Positions 1 to 5,917 of a stretch of DNA of 7,183 nucleotides are shown in pieces (within the stretch, counting starts at the first letter, position 1; every line of letters begins with the position of its first letter). This stretch comes from an uncultured Lacibacter sp. (GTDB taxonomy: Bacteria; Bacteroidota; Bacteroidia; Chitinophagales; Chitinophagaceae). The stretch spans positions 1 to 7,183 of the forward strand of contig NZ_CAMLGT010000198.1 of the NCBI RefSeq assembly GCF_946479605.1, read 5' to 3'. Below the pieces are notes generated by a model that was not told the DNA's origin, ran no database searches, and was given only the letters and a program-made list of their open reading frames with translations. The position numbers and the translations under genes were made by a program.

Positions 1-526
1 CAACAGAAACTTTGCGATATGCGAAAGAGCTTTCAAGCCCTAATGTATGTTCACCAGGCGAATTAAGTCTAAAAGAAGGACTAAACATGAAACCAAAATT
101 TCCTGTCTCCGGAAACTGCAAAGAATTAAAATCAATAGAGTCTTTTGAAATTCCTTTTGGAGGCTTCGCATTTAACATGTTTACCCCAAAATTTAACTTT
201 AGCCTTCCCATTTTTGTAAGCTTAAAACTTGCCCCAAGTCGGCCTGTGCCATTCAAAGAGTTCAAAACATCATTATTAGCATTGTTTAAAGAAGTTAATC
301 CAAAAAAAGAAGCTCTTTCCTTTACCTCTTCTTGAACTTCTTTATAAACATAGCTTGTATCCTTCTTAACCACACCGTTCTTAGTCTTCTCTTTAATAAC
401 TAACTTTTCTACATATCTTATCGAAGAATCTTTTCTTGTTTTAAATCCCGGGGTTGGGTCAACTACTTGTGCAAACAGAGCACCATGTACAATCATTAAG
501 CTTAACAGAAGTAATATTTGTTTCAT
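1..526 (-). CDS. Secreted, probably outer-membrane beta-rich protein (partial, C-terminus beyond window)
   Basis: I translated this frame by hand: it opens with ATG at 526-524 and stays open for 175 codons to the left edge. Residues 1-19 form a signal peptide (short basic start, a run of Leu/Ile, then ALFA before Gln20), so the product is exported. Residues 30-70 are rich in Lys/Glu and charged. From about residue 95 the chain alternates polar and hydrophobic residues in stretches such as LKLNFGVNML (109-118) and GFMFSPSFRL (145-154), which suggests outer-membrane beta strands. No named family is recognised. The DNA is about 35% GC (183 of 526 by hand count), and 5 of 7 Arg codons are AGA/AGG, whereas the dehydrogenase gene at 2392-3228 uses mainly CGN. 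This hints at a different origin. A hairpin lies 46 bp upstream. The start is chosen because the signal peptide begins exactly there. Existence is fairly sure; function is unknown. Confidence 0.8.
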   Translation of the reverse strand, partial: MKQILLLLSLMIVHGALFAQVVDPTPGFKTRKDSSIRYVEKLVIKEKTKNGVVKKDTSYVYKEVQEEVKERASFFGLTSLNNANNDVLNSLNGTGRLGASFKLTKMGRLKLNFGVNMLNAKPPKGISKDSIDFNSLQFPETGNFGFMFSPSFRLNSPGEHTLGLESSFAYRKVSV

Positions 527-571
527 TTGAAGTATGTTTATGATTTTAGTAAAAAATTATAGTCTACCGCC

Positions 572-595
572 TTGGTTCGTGTCCTCACAAACCAA
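572..595 (-). promoter_or_regulatory. Stem-loop upstream of the minus-strand secreted protein gene
   Basis: Read on the minus strand, TTGGTTTGTG and CACGAACCAA form a 10-bp stem with one G-U wobble around the loop AGGA. On the plus strand the same position is a C-A mismatch, so the RNA fold favours the minus strand, the direction of the gene starting at 526. The stem is followed on that strand by AGGCGGTA and, 15 bases later, by a run of six T. The T run is too far from the stem for a standard terminator. A 5' leader element or small structured RNA is possible. The role is inferred from position only. Confidence 0.45.
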
Positions 596-1104
596 TAATT
601 TCATCTTTATGTAACATGATTAATTTGAAAGAAGCACATCAATTCCCTTCTGCTTCCCGCTCGTAAAGTGGAGTGCATAGCAATGTAGTTTTGGTTTAAG
701 TGATTGTTTAAAGCAGTGGTTGTTCTGAGATAGTGGAGCAGGTAGTTTAAATAGGAGAACAGAGAACCAGGATAACTCAAAAATCGAAAGCGGATTTCAT
801 ATTGTCAATAGTAGAAATACGTTTCATACCACAAAGAGCGAATATTTATCAGCTTCCTGCAATACCAACAAAGGAGTATTTTCATAAGCTAACGATTATT
901 AATAACCGAAAACAGAAAAACGACTGCTCCGCACAAAGGCAGTGGAAACCACCTTGTCTGTAACCACAAAACTTAACCCAAGATGTTTTTACAGGTGCGA
1001 AGCAATCGTTCGAAATATCTATCACTATAAAGCAGGATAAAGATCGTTTCCACGCTGTAAACGAAAAACCGTGAAAACACCCTTTTTGCGAAGAGGCAAG
1101 ATTC

Positions 1105-1130
1105 ATGAGGTACGAAGTATGAGGTATGAG
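1105..1130 (-). repeat. Degenerate heptamer tandem repeat, CTCATAC type
   Basis: On the plus strand the units are ATGAGGT, ACGAAGT, ATGAGGT and a partial ATGAG. On the minus strand this reads as CTCATAC, CTCATAC, TTCGTAC and a partial CTCAT. The 7-bp period is exact, with only substitutions between units. It lies 30 bp left of a second heptamer array with a similar core on the opposite strand. Confidence 0.7.
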
Positions 1131-1160
1131 CCTGCACAATCAGCGACACCACCACCACCA

Positions 1161-1195
1161 CTCACCACTCACCACTCACTACTCACCATTCACCG
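1161..1195 (+). repeat. Degenerate heptamer tandem repeat, CTCACCA type
   Basis: Five consecutive 7-bp units read CTCACCA, CTCACCA, CTCACTA, CTCACCA and TTCACCG. An ACC trinucleotide run (1148-1159) leads into the array. The array ends 63 bp before the start codon at 1259, so it lies in or just before the promoter region of the three-gene cluster. The function is unknown. Units share the CTCA core with the array at 1105-1130, read on the other strand. Confidence 0.75.
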
Positions 1196-1205
1196 CCCTC
1201 CCATC

Positions 1206-1236
1206 TTTTTTCTATTGCCGGAATACAGTATCTTAA
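1206..1236 (+). promoter_or_regulatory. Weak promoter candidate for the three-gene cluster
   Basis: TATCTTAA at 1229-1236 matches the Bacteroidota -7 box TAnnTTTG in its first TA and the following TT only. A T-rich stretch at 1206-1211 lies about 18 bp upstream, where the -33 TTTG box would be expected. It sits 22 bp before the ATG at 1259. The same octamer occurs upstream of the TPR gene at 3407-3414. The match is imperfect. Confidence 0.3.
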
Positions 1237-1258
1237 TCCCGTAAAAAAACAACCGCTT

Positions 1259-1945
1259 ATGACCGCCTACGAACGCAACAGTAACTATGTGATCTCTTTT
1301 TTAACCCTGCGCAAGCTGGTGGGTATCCTGGGCATGGCCCTGCCCTTTGCATTATTGCTTGGTTTCTTTTTGTTTGAAAAAGGCTGCCGGTTTCCACCCA
1401 GCATCAGTCACTTTTATTATACCAATACAGGCAACTTATTTGTAGGCACACTCTGTGCTGTGGCCCTGTTCCTGTTTACATACAATGGGTACGACAAACG
1501 TGATATGATCGCATCAAAACTGGCAGGTGCATTTGCGCTGATCGTTGCCATGTTCCCTACCAACTTTGGTAACTATACACCGGATGAATGCAACCGCATT
1601 ACCACAGGCATTAACAATTTTGCCAATGCCATGCACTATGGCGGAGCTGTACTGTTGTTTTCTACGTTTGCCTATTTTTCACTGGTGCTGTTTACAAAGA
1701 GCAGCCAGGAAGGAAAAATACACGGGCAGAAACTGATCCGTAATTACATTTATAAAACATGCGGCTGGGTAATTGTTGTATGCATTGTACTGATTGCATT
1801 GATTGGTGTGATTGACAGTTGGTACCAGGCAGTGAAACATTTAAAACCTACTTATGTGCTGGAAACAATTGCACTGCTGGCGTTTGGTTACTCCTGGTTA
1901 ATTAAAGGCGAAACGTTTTTTAAAGATGAAGATGCTGTAAAGTAA
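1259..1945 (+). CDS. Six-helix integral membrane protein of unassigned family
   Basis: The 228-residue product is strongly hydrophobic and has about six predicted membrane segments by eye, at residues 20-38, 58-74, 83-99, 124-146, 168-185 and 198-214. No signal peptide is needed, because the first helix serves as an anchor. The conserved-looking patches are LRKLVGILGMALPF (17-30), SISHFYYTNTGNLFVGTLCA (48-67), an aromatic/charged NGYDKRD (76-82) and His126 in the fourth helix. These resemble uncharacterised bacterial membrane proteins I cannot name with confidence; DUF998-like is one possibility. No catalytic motif is visible. It is the first of three same-strand genes, 39 bp ahead of the YccF-family gene, and probably shares its transcript. 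The ATG at 1259 is the only start ahead of the first helix with a sensible N-terminus. It acts in the inner membrane; its substrate or role is unknown. Confidence 0.85.
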   Translation: MTAYERNSNYVISFLTLRKLVGILGMALPFALLLGFFLFEKGCRFPPSISHFYYTNTGNLFVGTLCAVALFLFTYNGYDKRDMIASKLAGAFALIVAMFPTNFGNYTPDECNRITTGINNFANAMHYGGAVLLFSTFAYFSLVLFTKSSQEGKIHGQKLIRNYIYKTCGWVIVVCIVLIALIGVIDSWYQAVKHLKPTYVLETIALLAFGYSWLIKGETFFKDEDAVK

Positions 1946-1984
1946 AACAGCATACTTCCTTTCATTCTTCAACAATACATCTTC

Positions 1985-2362
1985 ATGAATTTTATCGGCA
2001 ATCTTATCTGGCTCATTTTTGGTGGCCTGTTTGCAGCATTGGGTTATTTGTTTGGCGGCATTGTATTATGCATCACCGTTGTGGGTATTCCTTTCGGTTT
2101 GCAATGTTTTAAACTGGCGGGTTTGGTGTTATGTCCCTTTGGTAAAAAAGTGGTGAGCGATTCATCGCAAAGCGGATGCCTGTCGGTGCTTGCCAATATT
2201 ATCTGGATCATCTTTGGCGGACTGGAAGTGGCCCTTACGCATATTATCATGGGTGCTCTCTTATACATCAGCATCATTGGTATTCCCTGGGGCAGACAGC
2301 ATTTTAAGCTGCTGGAAATTTCGCTGATGCCTTTTGGTAAAAGGGTGGTGACCCAGTCTTAA
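1985..2362 (+). CDS. yccF: YccF-family inner membrane protein with two internal repeats
   Basis: The 125-residue product matches the YccF (DUF307) pattern: two copies of a membrane hairpin with matching ends. Copy 1 has NLIWLIFGG (6-14), GIPFG (34-38) and PFGKKVV (51-57). Copy 2 has NIIWIIFGG (71-79), GIPWG (99-103) and PFGKRVV (116-122). The two are offset by 65 residues, so the protein is an internal duplication. E. coli YccF is slightly longer, at about 148 residues. The family sits in the inner membrane and has no established biochemical function. The gene follows the unassigned membrane protein by 39 bp and precedes the dehydrogenase start by 29 bp, consistent with one operon. No Shine-Dalgarno sequence is visible before the ATG, as is usual in Bacteroidota. 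Family assignment is strong; the role is not known. Confidence 0.93.
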   Translation: MNFIGNLIWLIFGGLFAALGYLFGGIVLCITVVGIPFGLQCFKLAGLVLCPFGKKVVSDSSQSGCLSVLANIIWIIFGGLEVALTHIIMGALLYISIIGIPWGRQHFKLLEISLMPFGKRVVTQS

Positions 2363-2367
2363 TTTTG
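2333..2367 (+). promoter_or_regulatory. Possible internal promoter for the dehydrogenase gene
   Basis: TAATTTTG at 2360-2367 is a perfect match to the Bacteroidota -7 box TAnnTTTG, and its first three bases are the TAA stop codon of the YccF-family gene. TTTG at 2333-2336 could be the -33 box, although the 23-bp spacing is a little long. The predicted start would leave a short leader of about 18 bases before the ATG at 2392. It may let the dehydrogenase be expressed apart from the two upstream genes. Confidence 0.4.
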
Positions 2368-2391
2368 CAGCTTAATCAAAAAAGCATTCCG

Positions 2392-3228
2392 ATGAAAAAA
2401 GTATGGTTTATTACCGGTTGTTCCACCGGTTTTGGCAGGGCATTGGCTACAGAAGCGTTGGCACAGGGTTATCGTGTGGTGGTAACGGCACGCAAAACAG
2501 ATGATGTGCAGGATATAGCAGCAGCTTATCCTGAAACCGCTCTTGCAGTAAAATTAGATGTTACCGATACAGCGCAGGTAAAAGCTGCAGTACAAACAGC
2601 TATTGCTCATTTCGGGCAGATAGATGTACTGGTGAACAATGCAGGCATTGGTTATTTTGCAGCTATTGAAGAAAGTGAAGAAGCAGAAGTGCGCCGCATG
2701 TTTGAGATCAATGTATTTGGCCTGGCGAAGATGACGCAGGAAGTACTACCGCACATGCGTAAACGCAGAAGCGGTCATATCCTCAACATATCATCTATTG
2801 GTGGTTTGCGTTCGTTTCCCGGCATTGGTTTTTACAATGCCACAAAATATGCGGTGGATGGTTTCAGCGAAGCATTAAGCAAGGAAGTGGCTCCGCTTGG
2901 CATTAAAGTCACCATTATTGCACCAAGTGGTTTCCGTACCGATTGGGCAGGCCGTTCAGCAAAAGATACCGTGGTAAAAATTGATGACTATGCCACTACT
3001 GCCGGACAAAATCAATCCACCATCCGTGGGTACAGTGGTAACCAGCCCGGCGATCCTGTGCTTGCTGCCAAAGCAATGATCAATGTTACAGAAACCGAAC
3101 AGCCACCATTACGTTTGTTGCTGGGTGCTGCTGCAGTAAAAGGTGCAAGAGCTAAAATAGAAGAATTAAAACATGATGTGGAAACATGGGCTGCAGTAAG
3201 TGAAGCGGCCGATGGACCAAAACAATAA
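2392..3228 (+). CDS. Short-chain dehydrogenase/reductase (classical SDR)
   Basis: The product is a soluble NAD(P)(H)-dependent oxidoreductase with a single Rossmann fold. Numbered from the ATG at 2392 (278 residues), the cofactor glycine motif TGCSTGFG lies at 8-15, the adenine-site Asp at 56 (LDVTD), and the structural NNAG at 82-85. The catalytic set is Asn107, Ser135, Tyr148 and Lys152 (YNATK), with Ser and Tyr spaced 13 apart as is typical. Arg34-Lys35 after the second strand suggest a preference for NADP(H). The C-terminal 90 residues form the variable substrate region, so the substrate cannot be read. The frame continues upstream to a TTG at 2365, but the ATG places MKKVWFITG directly at the first beta strand, as expected. 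It is the last gene of the cluster and ends 22 bp before a strong terminator. Other members of this subgroup are annotated only as general oxidoreductases. Confidence 0.95.
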   Translation: MKKVWFITGCSTGFGRALATEALAQGYRVVVTARKTDDVQDIAAAYPETALAVKLDVTDTAQVKAAVQTAIAHFGQIDVLVNNAGIGYFAAIEESEEAEVRRMFEINVFGLAKMTQEVLPHMRKRRSGHILNISSIGGLRSFPGIGFYNATKYAVDGFSEALSKEVAPLGIKVTIIAPSGFRTDWAGRSAKDTVVKIDDYATTAGQNQSTIRGYSGNQPGDPVLAAKAMINVTETEQPPLRLLLGAAAVKGARAKIEELKHDVETWAAVSEAADGPKQ

Positions 3229-3250
3229 ACATCTATCGCTTATTTATGAT

Positions 3251-3291
3251 AAACCCGTTTTGCTTTTTGCAGAACGGGTTTTTGTTTTTTT
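3251..3291 (+). terminator. Intrinsic terminator after the dehydrogenase gene
   Basis: AAACCCGTT (3251-3259) pairs with AACGGGTTT (3273-3281). The stem extends inward through a U-G wobble and TGC/GCA to a five-T loop, giving about 13 bp in all. A T-rich tail runs to 3291, interrupted by one G. It lies 22 bp after the stop codon at 3228 and closes the three-gene cluster. Confidence 0.92.
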
Positions 3292-3384
3292 ATTCCTCTT
3301 CACAACAACACGGCAGGGTTATTTTACTTGTTGTATGTACAAAGGATTATATAAACCAAAAAAACGATTCCTGATAACAATCAG

Positions 3385-3414
3385 TTTTATCACCTGCTAA
3401 TTGTTGTATCTTAA
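3385..3414 (+). promoter_or_regulatory. Promoter candidate for the TPR protein gene
   Basis: TTTT at 3385-3388 and TATCTTAA at 3407-3414, 18 bp apart, loosely match the Bacteroidota -33 and -7 boxes. The -7 octamer is identical to the one at 1229-1236 before the membrane protein gene. This would give a leader of about 95 bases before the ATG at 3516. The rest of the 3292-3515 gap shows nothing else I can name. Confidence 0.35.
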
Positions 3415-3515
3415 ATCTTCCTTCCATTACATTCTGTTCCATCCGGCTCTTCCAGACTACTGTTTACTCCCCGCCCCATGGGCCATTCTATTTCTATCAC
3501 CCAAAAAACAGTTGT

Positions 3516-4280
3516 ATGAAACGAGCTCTATCTGCCGGCATGTATCTTTTTTTCTTTCTGCTGCTAACAGTAAGCAGCACCGCACAGAAAAAACAAATGA
3601 CGTGGACCTCCTCTTCTGAAAAAGCAAAAGAGTTTGCCAGGAAAGGATCCAATCACATGATGAATATTGAGTTTGCACAGGCTTATGAACATTACCAACG
3701 GGCACTGGAGCTCGATCCTCATTTCACCAATGTGCTTACCATGATGGCGTTTCTCAGTAAAGGAGAAGAAAAGAAAAAATATGCAGAACGTGCAGCTGCC
3801 AGTGCAAAAAATAAAACAGCAGGCGAGCAACTGTTTGTAAAACTTGCAAACCAGGGTAACAAACCGGAAGACAATCAAAAGATCTGGGCCGAACTGCATA
3901 CCCTGTTTCCTGATGGTGGCTTTATTGGTTTCTATTATACACTCACAAGACCCACGCCTGCCGAAAGGTTTACGGCTGCGCAGGAATACCTGAAACAGTT
4001 TCCTGAATCGGCTCCTATCCATAATATACTTGGTTACATGTATATGCAGGAAAAAAAAGATACTGCTACTGCTAAAACATATTTTGAAAAATACATCAAG
4101 CTATATCCTGAAGGAACCAATCCTTACGACTCTTATGGTGAATTTTGTTTTCTTACAGGCGATCTGGATAATGCAGAAAAATATTACAGCATTGCTTTGG
4201 AAAAATATCCATTTAACGCAAGCTCCAATGAGAAAATGAGAGAGATCAGAAATGTAAAAGCAAAAGCGAAAAAAGATTGA
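3516..4280 (+). CDS. Secreted tetratricopeptide-repeat (TPR) protein
   Basis: The 254-residue product begins with a signal peptide: basic MKR, a hydrophobic core LFFFLLLTV (11-19) and probable cleavage after STA (21-23), just before Gln24. It should be periplasmic or otherwise exported. TPR-type helix pairs are visible at about 35-68 (ending ALELDPHF), 168-200 (ending YIKLYPEG) and 201-234 (ending ALEKYPFN); the last two are adjacent and the best matches. The middle (85-150) is helical and less regular. The C-terminus is lysine-rich. TPR domains bind other proteins; no enzyme motif is present. The ATG at 3516 is preferred over the internal ATG at 3540 because it supplies the basic n-region. 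The gene stands alone after a terminator and converges on the transporter gene at 4356. The partner is unknown. Confidence 0.88.
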   Translation: MKRALSAGMYLFFFLLLTVSSTAQKKQMTWTSSSEKAKEFARKGSNHMMNIEFAQAYEHYQRALELDPHFTNVLTMMAFLSKGEEKKKYAERAAASAKNKTAGEQLFVKLANQGNKPEDNQKIWAELHTLFPDGGFIGFYYTLTRPTPAERFTAAQEYLKQFPESAPIHNILGYMYMQEKKDTATAKTYFEKYIKLYPEGTNPYDSYGEFCFLTGDLDNAEKYYSIALEKYPFNASSNEKMREIRNVKAKAKKD

Positions 4281-4326
4281 CGATACGTTACCGCTAATCT
4301 GTAAAGGCTCCTGACAGCTTTCCTGC

Positions 4327-4353
4327 AAAGGCCCTCGTCTCATGGGGGCCTTT
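4327..4353. terminator. Hairpin between convergent genes, possible bidirectional terminator
   Basis: AAAGGCCC (4327-4334) pairs with GGGCCTTT (4346-4353) around an 11-base loop. It lies 46 bp after the TPR gene stop and 2 bp beyond the stop of the minus-strand transporter gene. The flanking A and T triplets would give a short U tract in both directions. The tract is brief, so termination may be weak. Confidence 0.6.
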
Positions 4354-4355
4354 GG

Positions 4356-5135
4356 CTATTGGTTCCATGCCAGCAGCACATCCCTTCCCAAACGGATGAT
4401 GAGAATGCTGATAACAAGCAGAAAAACATAACGGATAAATACACTCCCTTTCAGGATAGCTGCTTTACTGCCAATGTACGCACCCAGCATGTTAAACAAC
4501 ATCATGGGCACTGCAATCTTAAACACGACTGCACCATTCAGCAGAAACCCAATCAGCGATGCCACATCCGCAATGGCGTTGATGATTTTTGCTGAGGCTG
4601 ATGCATGCAGGAAACTTAACCCGGCCACACTCACAAAAGCAAACACCAGCAGACTGCCTGTACCGGGACCAATAAAGCCGTTATAGAATCCAATAACAGC
4701 ACCAATGCCTGCACACACAAACAGGAATGTGTTGCCACTGTATTTCACAGCATGCACATGACCTAAATCTTTTTTCATGAATGTGTACACTGCCAGTACA
4801 ATAATAATGCAGAGCAGCAATGGCTTAAACACTTCGGGCTTTATCAGCTCCATTACAAATGTTCCGCTGAACGATGCAATGGCAGCTGTGATACCGGTAG
4901 CAAGTACTACGCCTGTATCAACACCAATCATGCGGATGTATTGAAACGCTGCCACACTGGTACCGGCCAGCGATGCAAAGCGGTTACTGGCAATTACCTG
5001 TACATGCGATAGCTCAGGAAACAGGATCATGAGCAGGGGCACTTGAATAAGACCACCGCCGCCAACAACAGCATCAATAAAGCCGGCAAACAAGGCCCCG
5101 CCGCAAACTAAAAGATAAAGCCACCATTCATTCAT
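4356..5135 (-). CDS. TauE/SafE-family (TSUP) membrane transporter, YfcA-like
   Basis: The 259-residue polytopic protein belongs to the sulfite exporter TauE/SafE family (PF01925). The family's duplicated signature is clear: AGFIDAVVGGGGLIQVP at 17-33 in the first half and GFYNGFIGPGTGSLL at 149-163 in the second. Each is followed by its polar helix motif, ASNRFASLAG (49-58) and ASAKIINAIAD (180-190). The motifs and length (about 269 in E. coli) are closest in my memory to E. coli YfcA, a predicted transporter without a settled substrate. About eight membrane helices are expected. Family members move sulfite, sulfonates or other organic anions; none can be assigned here. It lies 43 bp after the lipoprotein gene on the same strand, so co-transcription is plausible. 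A TACTTTG close to the start is a weak hint of its own promoter. The ATG at 5135-5133 gives a short N-terminus directly before the first helix. Confidence 0.93.
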   Translation of the reverse strand: MNEWWLYLLVCGGALFAGFIDAVVGGGGLIQVPLLMILFPELSHVQVIASNRFASLAGTSVAAFQYIRMIGVDTGVVLATGITAAIASFSGTFVMELIKPEVFKPLLLCIIIVLAVYTFMKKDLGHVHAVKYSGNTFLFVCAGIGAVIGFYNGFIGPGTGSLLVFAFVSVAGLSFLHASASAKIINAIADVASLIGFLLNGAVVFKIAVPMMLFNMLGAYIGSKAAILKGSVFIRYVFLLVISILIIRLGRDVLLAWNQ

Positions 5136-5178
5136 GGCTGCAAAGTAAAGAAGAAAGCAGCTTTGGCTTTCCTGTGTT

Positions 5179-5700
5179 TTACAATTTCATCCACACTGTT
5201 TTTTCTGAATGAAACTCTTTGTGATTCATAGAAGCTTTTACTTCTTCCTGGTAAGCTTCTACGGAAGTGATGGCATCAGTGCCTTTTACCTTTAACGAAA
5301 TATCATTGGTGGTAAATGATTCTTTTAACATGGAGAAATGATAAACGTAATACGATTGCGTCGGGCTGCCTTTGATGATTTCCTGTAATACAAAAAACTG
5401 CATTCCATTCAACTCGGTTATCCATCCTTCAAACACTTCGGTATCAGCAGCAAAACTTTCACGTTTTTCTTTTACGGTTACCCGGTAGCTGTTTTCACTG
5501 TTTCCTTTACTGATCACCACTTTCGCCACTTCATGACCATCTTCTTCTTTCACAGGTTTATTACTCCATGTACCAATAAGATTGCTGTTAAATGGTTTTG
5601 CATCTGCTTTGTATCCTAACGGATACGAACTCGAAAGAGGACAACCAGTAAGAAAAAGTGAAACTGCAATCAGAGCAGGAAGAAGAAGTCGGGTATTCAT
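5179..5700 (-). CDS. Lipoprotein of unknown function, beta-rich
   Basis: Numbered from the ATG at 5700-5698 (173 residues), the product has a lipoprotein signal peptide. After MNTR and a hydrophobic core comes the lipobox LTGC, with lipidated Cys20. The frame is open upstream to an ATG at 5787, but those extra 29 residues would put polar sequence in front of the signal and run across a palindrome at 5775-5790, so the shorter form is chosen. The mature part has IGTW at 42-45 and then alternating strands, such as SYRVTVKEKR and SYYVYHFSML. This resembles a small lipocalin-like or other beta barrel, but I do not recognise the family. It is expected to be anchored in the outer or inner membrane. 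The TSUP transporter gene follows 43 bp downstream, and the large coiled-coil gene at 5918 is divergent. A weak -7-like TATATTCG lies at 5718-5711. Confidence 0.85.
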   Translation of the reverse strand: MNTRLLLPALIAVSLFLTGCPLSSSYPLGYKADAKPFNSNLIGTWSNKPVKEEDGHEVAKVVISKGNSENSYRVTVKEKRESFAADTEVFEGWITELNGMQFFVLQEIIKGSPTQSYYVYHFSMLKESFTTNDISLKVKGTDAITSVEAYQEEVKASMNHKEFHSEKTVWMKL

Positions 5701-5774
5701 TTTTTTTAAGCGAATATAGCTGATGTAATACAACCGCATACTACCCCAAAGTTGGTATCTCAACTGAAACATCG

Positions 5775-5790
5775 TAAGTGAAATCACTTA
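5775..5790. promoter_or_regulatory. Perfect palindrome, candidate operator 1
   Basis: TAAGTGA and TCACTTA form a perfect 7-bp inverted repeat with a 2-bp AA spacer. It lies 75 bp upstream of the lipoprotein start and about 42 bp upstream of the -33 box of the divergent gene. The compact symmetry is typical of a site for a dimeric regulator. No regulator is encoded in the window, so the binding protein is unknown. Confidence 0.45.
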
Positions 5791-5815
5791 GTAATGTTCT
5801 TTGCGTAACAAACTT

Positions 5816-5831
5816 TACTCCAAAAGGAGTA
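5816..5831. promoter_or_regulatory. Perfect palindrome, candidate operator 2, abutting the -33 box
   Basis: TACTCC and GGAGTA form a perfect 6-bp inverted repeat around AAAA. Its last base is immediately followed by the TTG of the -33 box at 5832. A regulator bound here would touch RNA polymerase at the promoter of the gene at 5918. The sequence differs from the palindrome at 5775-5790; the centres are 41 bp apart, close to four helical turns. Confidence 0.4.
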
Positions 5832-5862
5832 TTGGGGCGCTTATACTGCTCCGTTACTTTTG
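5832..5862 (+). promoter_or_regulatory. Bacteroidota-type promoter for the coiled-coil envelope protein gene
   Basis: TTG at 5832-5834 and TACTTTTG at 5855-5862 are separated by 20 bp. The second box is a perfect match to TAnnTTTG, and the spacing fits the known -33/-7 arrangement of Bacteroidota. The predicted transcript would start near 5869 and have a leader of about 50 bases. This is the best promoter in the window. Confidence 0.65.
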
Positions 5863-5917
5863 TATGCATCAGCAGGAACTGTTCCTGTTTTACCAATTAC
5901 CACCAAACCACTATTCA

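Larger units (their letters stand above)
527..1258. other. Long intergenic stretch with no convincing gene
   Basis: About 730 bp lie between the minus-strand gene starting at 526 and the plus-strand gene starting at 1259. Short open frames exist on the minus strand (for example 882-1139), but they lack recognisable domains, signal peptides or an expected start context. The left part is around 38% GC by hand count of 601-780. What can be named here is the hairpin at 572-595, two heptamer arrays (1105-1130 and 1161-1195), a short ACC trinucleotide run at 1148-1159 and a weak promoter candidate near 1229. The stretch could hold a decayed gene or mark the edge of an acquired segment; neither is shown. 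Confidence 0.6.

Noticed and set aside
12..335. Plus-strand open frame of 107 codons
   Set aside because: It lies wholly inside the minus-strand secreted-protein gene, which has a proper start and signal peptide.
572..595. Possible tRNA fragment because of GGTTCG
   Set aside because: No acceptor, D or anticodon arm can be formed around it; it is a simple stem-loop.
607..804. A 65-codon minus-strand frame free of stops
   Set aside because: It has no start codon near its beginning and no recognisable similarity; a decayed gene is possible but not supported.
882..1161. Minus-strand open frames of 85 and 62 codons
   Set aside because: They overlap each other, run through the heptamer array, show no domain or signal peptide and have mixed Cys/Phe-rich composition typical of non-coding DNA.
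1105..1195. Possible CRISPR array
   Set aside because: The units are 7 bp, directly adjacent and degenerate, with no spacers.
3564..4022. Minus-strand open frame of 152 codons
   Set aside because: It is antisense to the TPR gene, whose signal peptide and repeats are clear.
5701..5787. Longer N-terminus for the lipoprotein from the ATG at 5787
   Set aside because: It would place 29 extra residues before the lipoprotein signal and overlap a palindrome.
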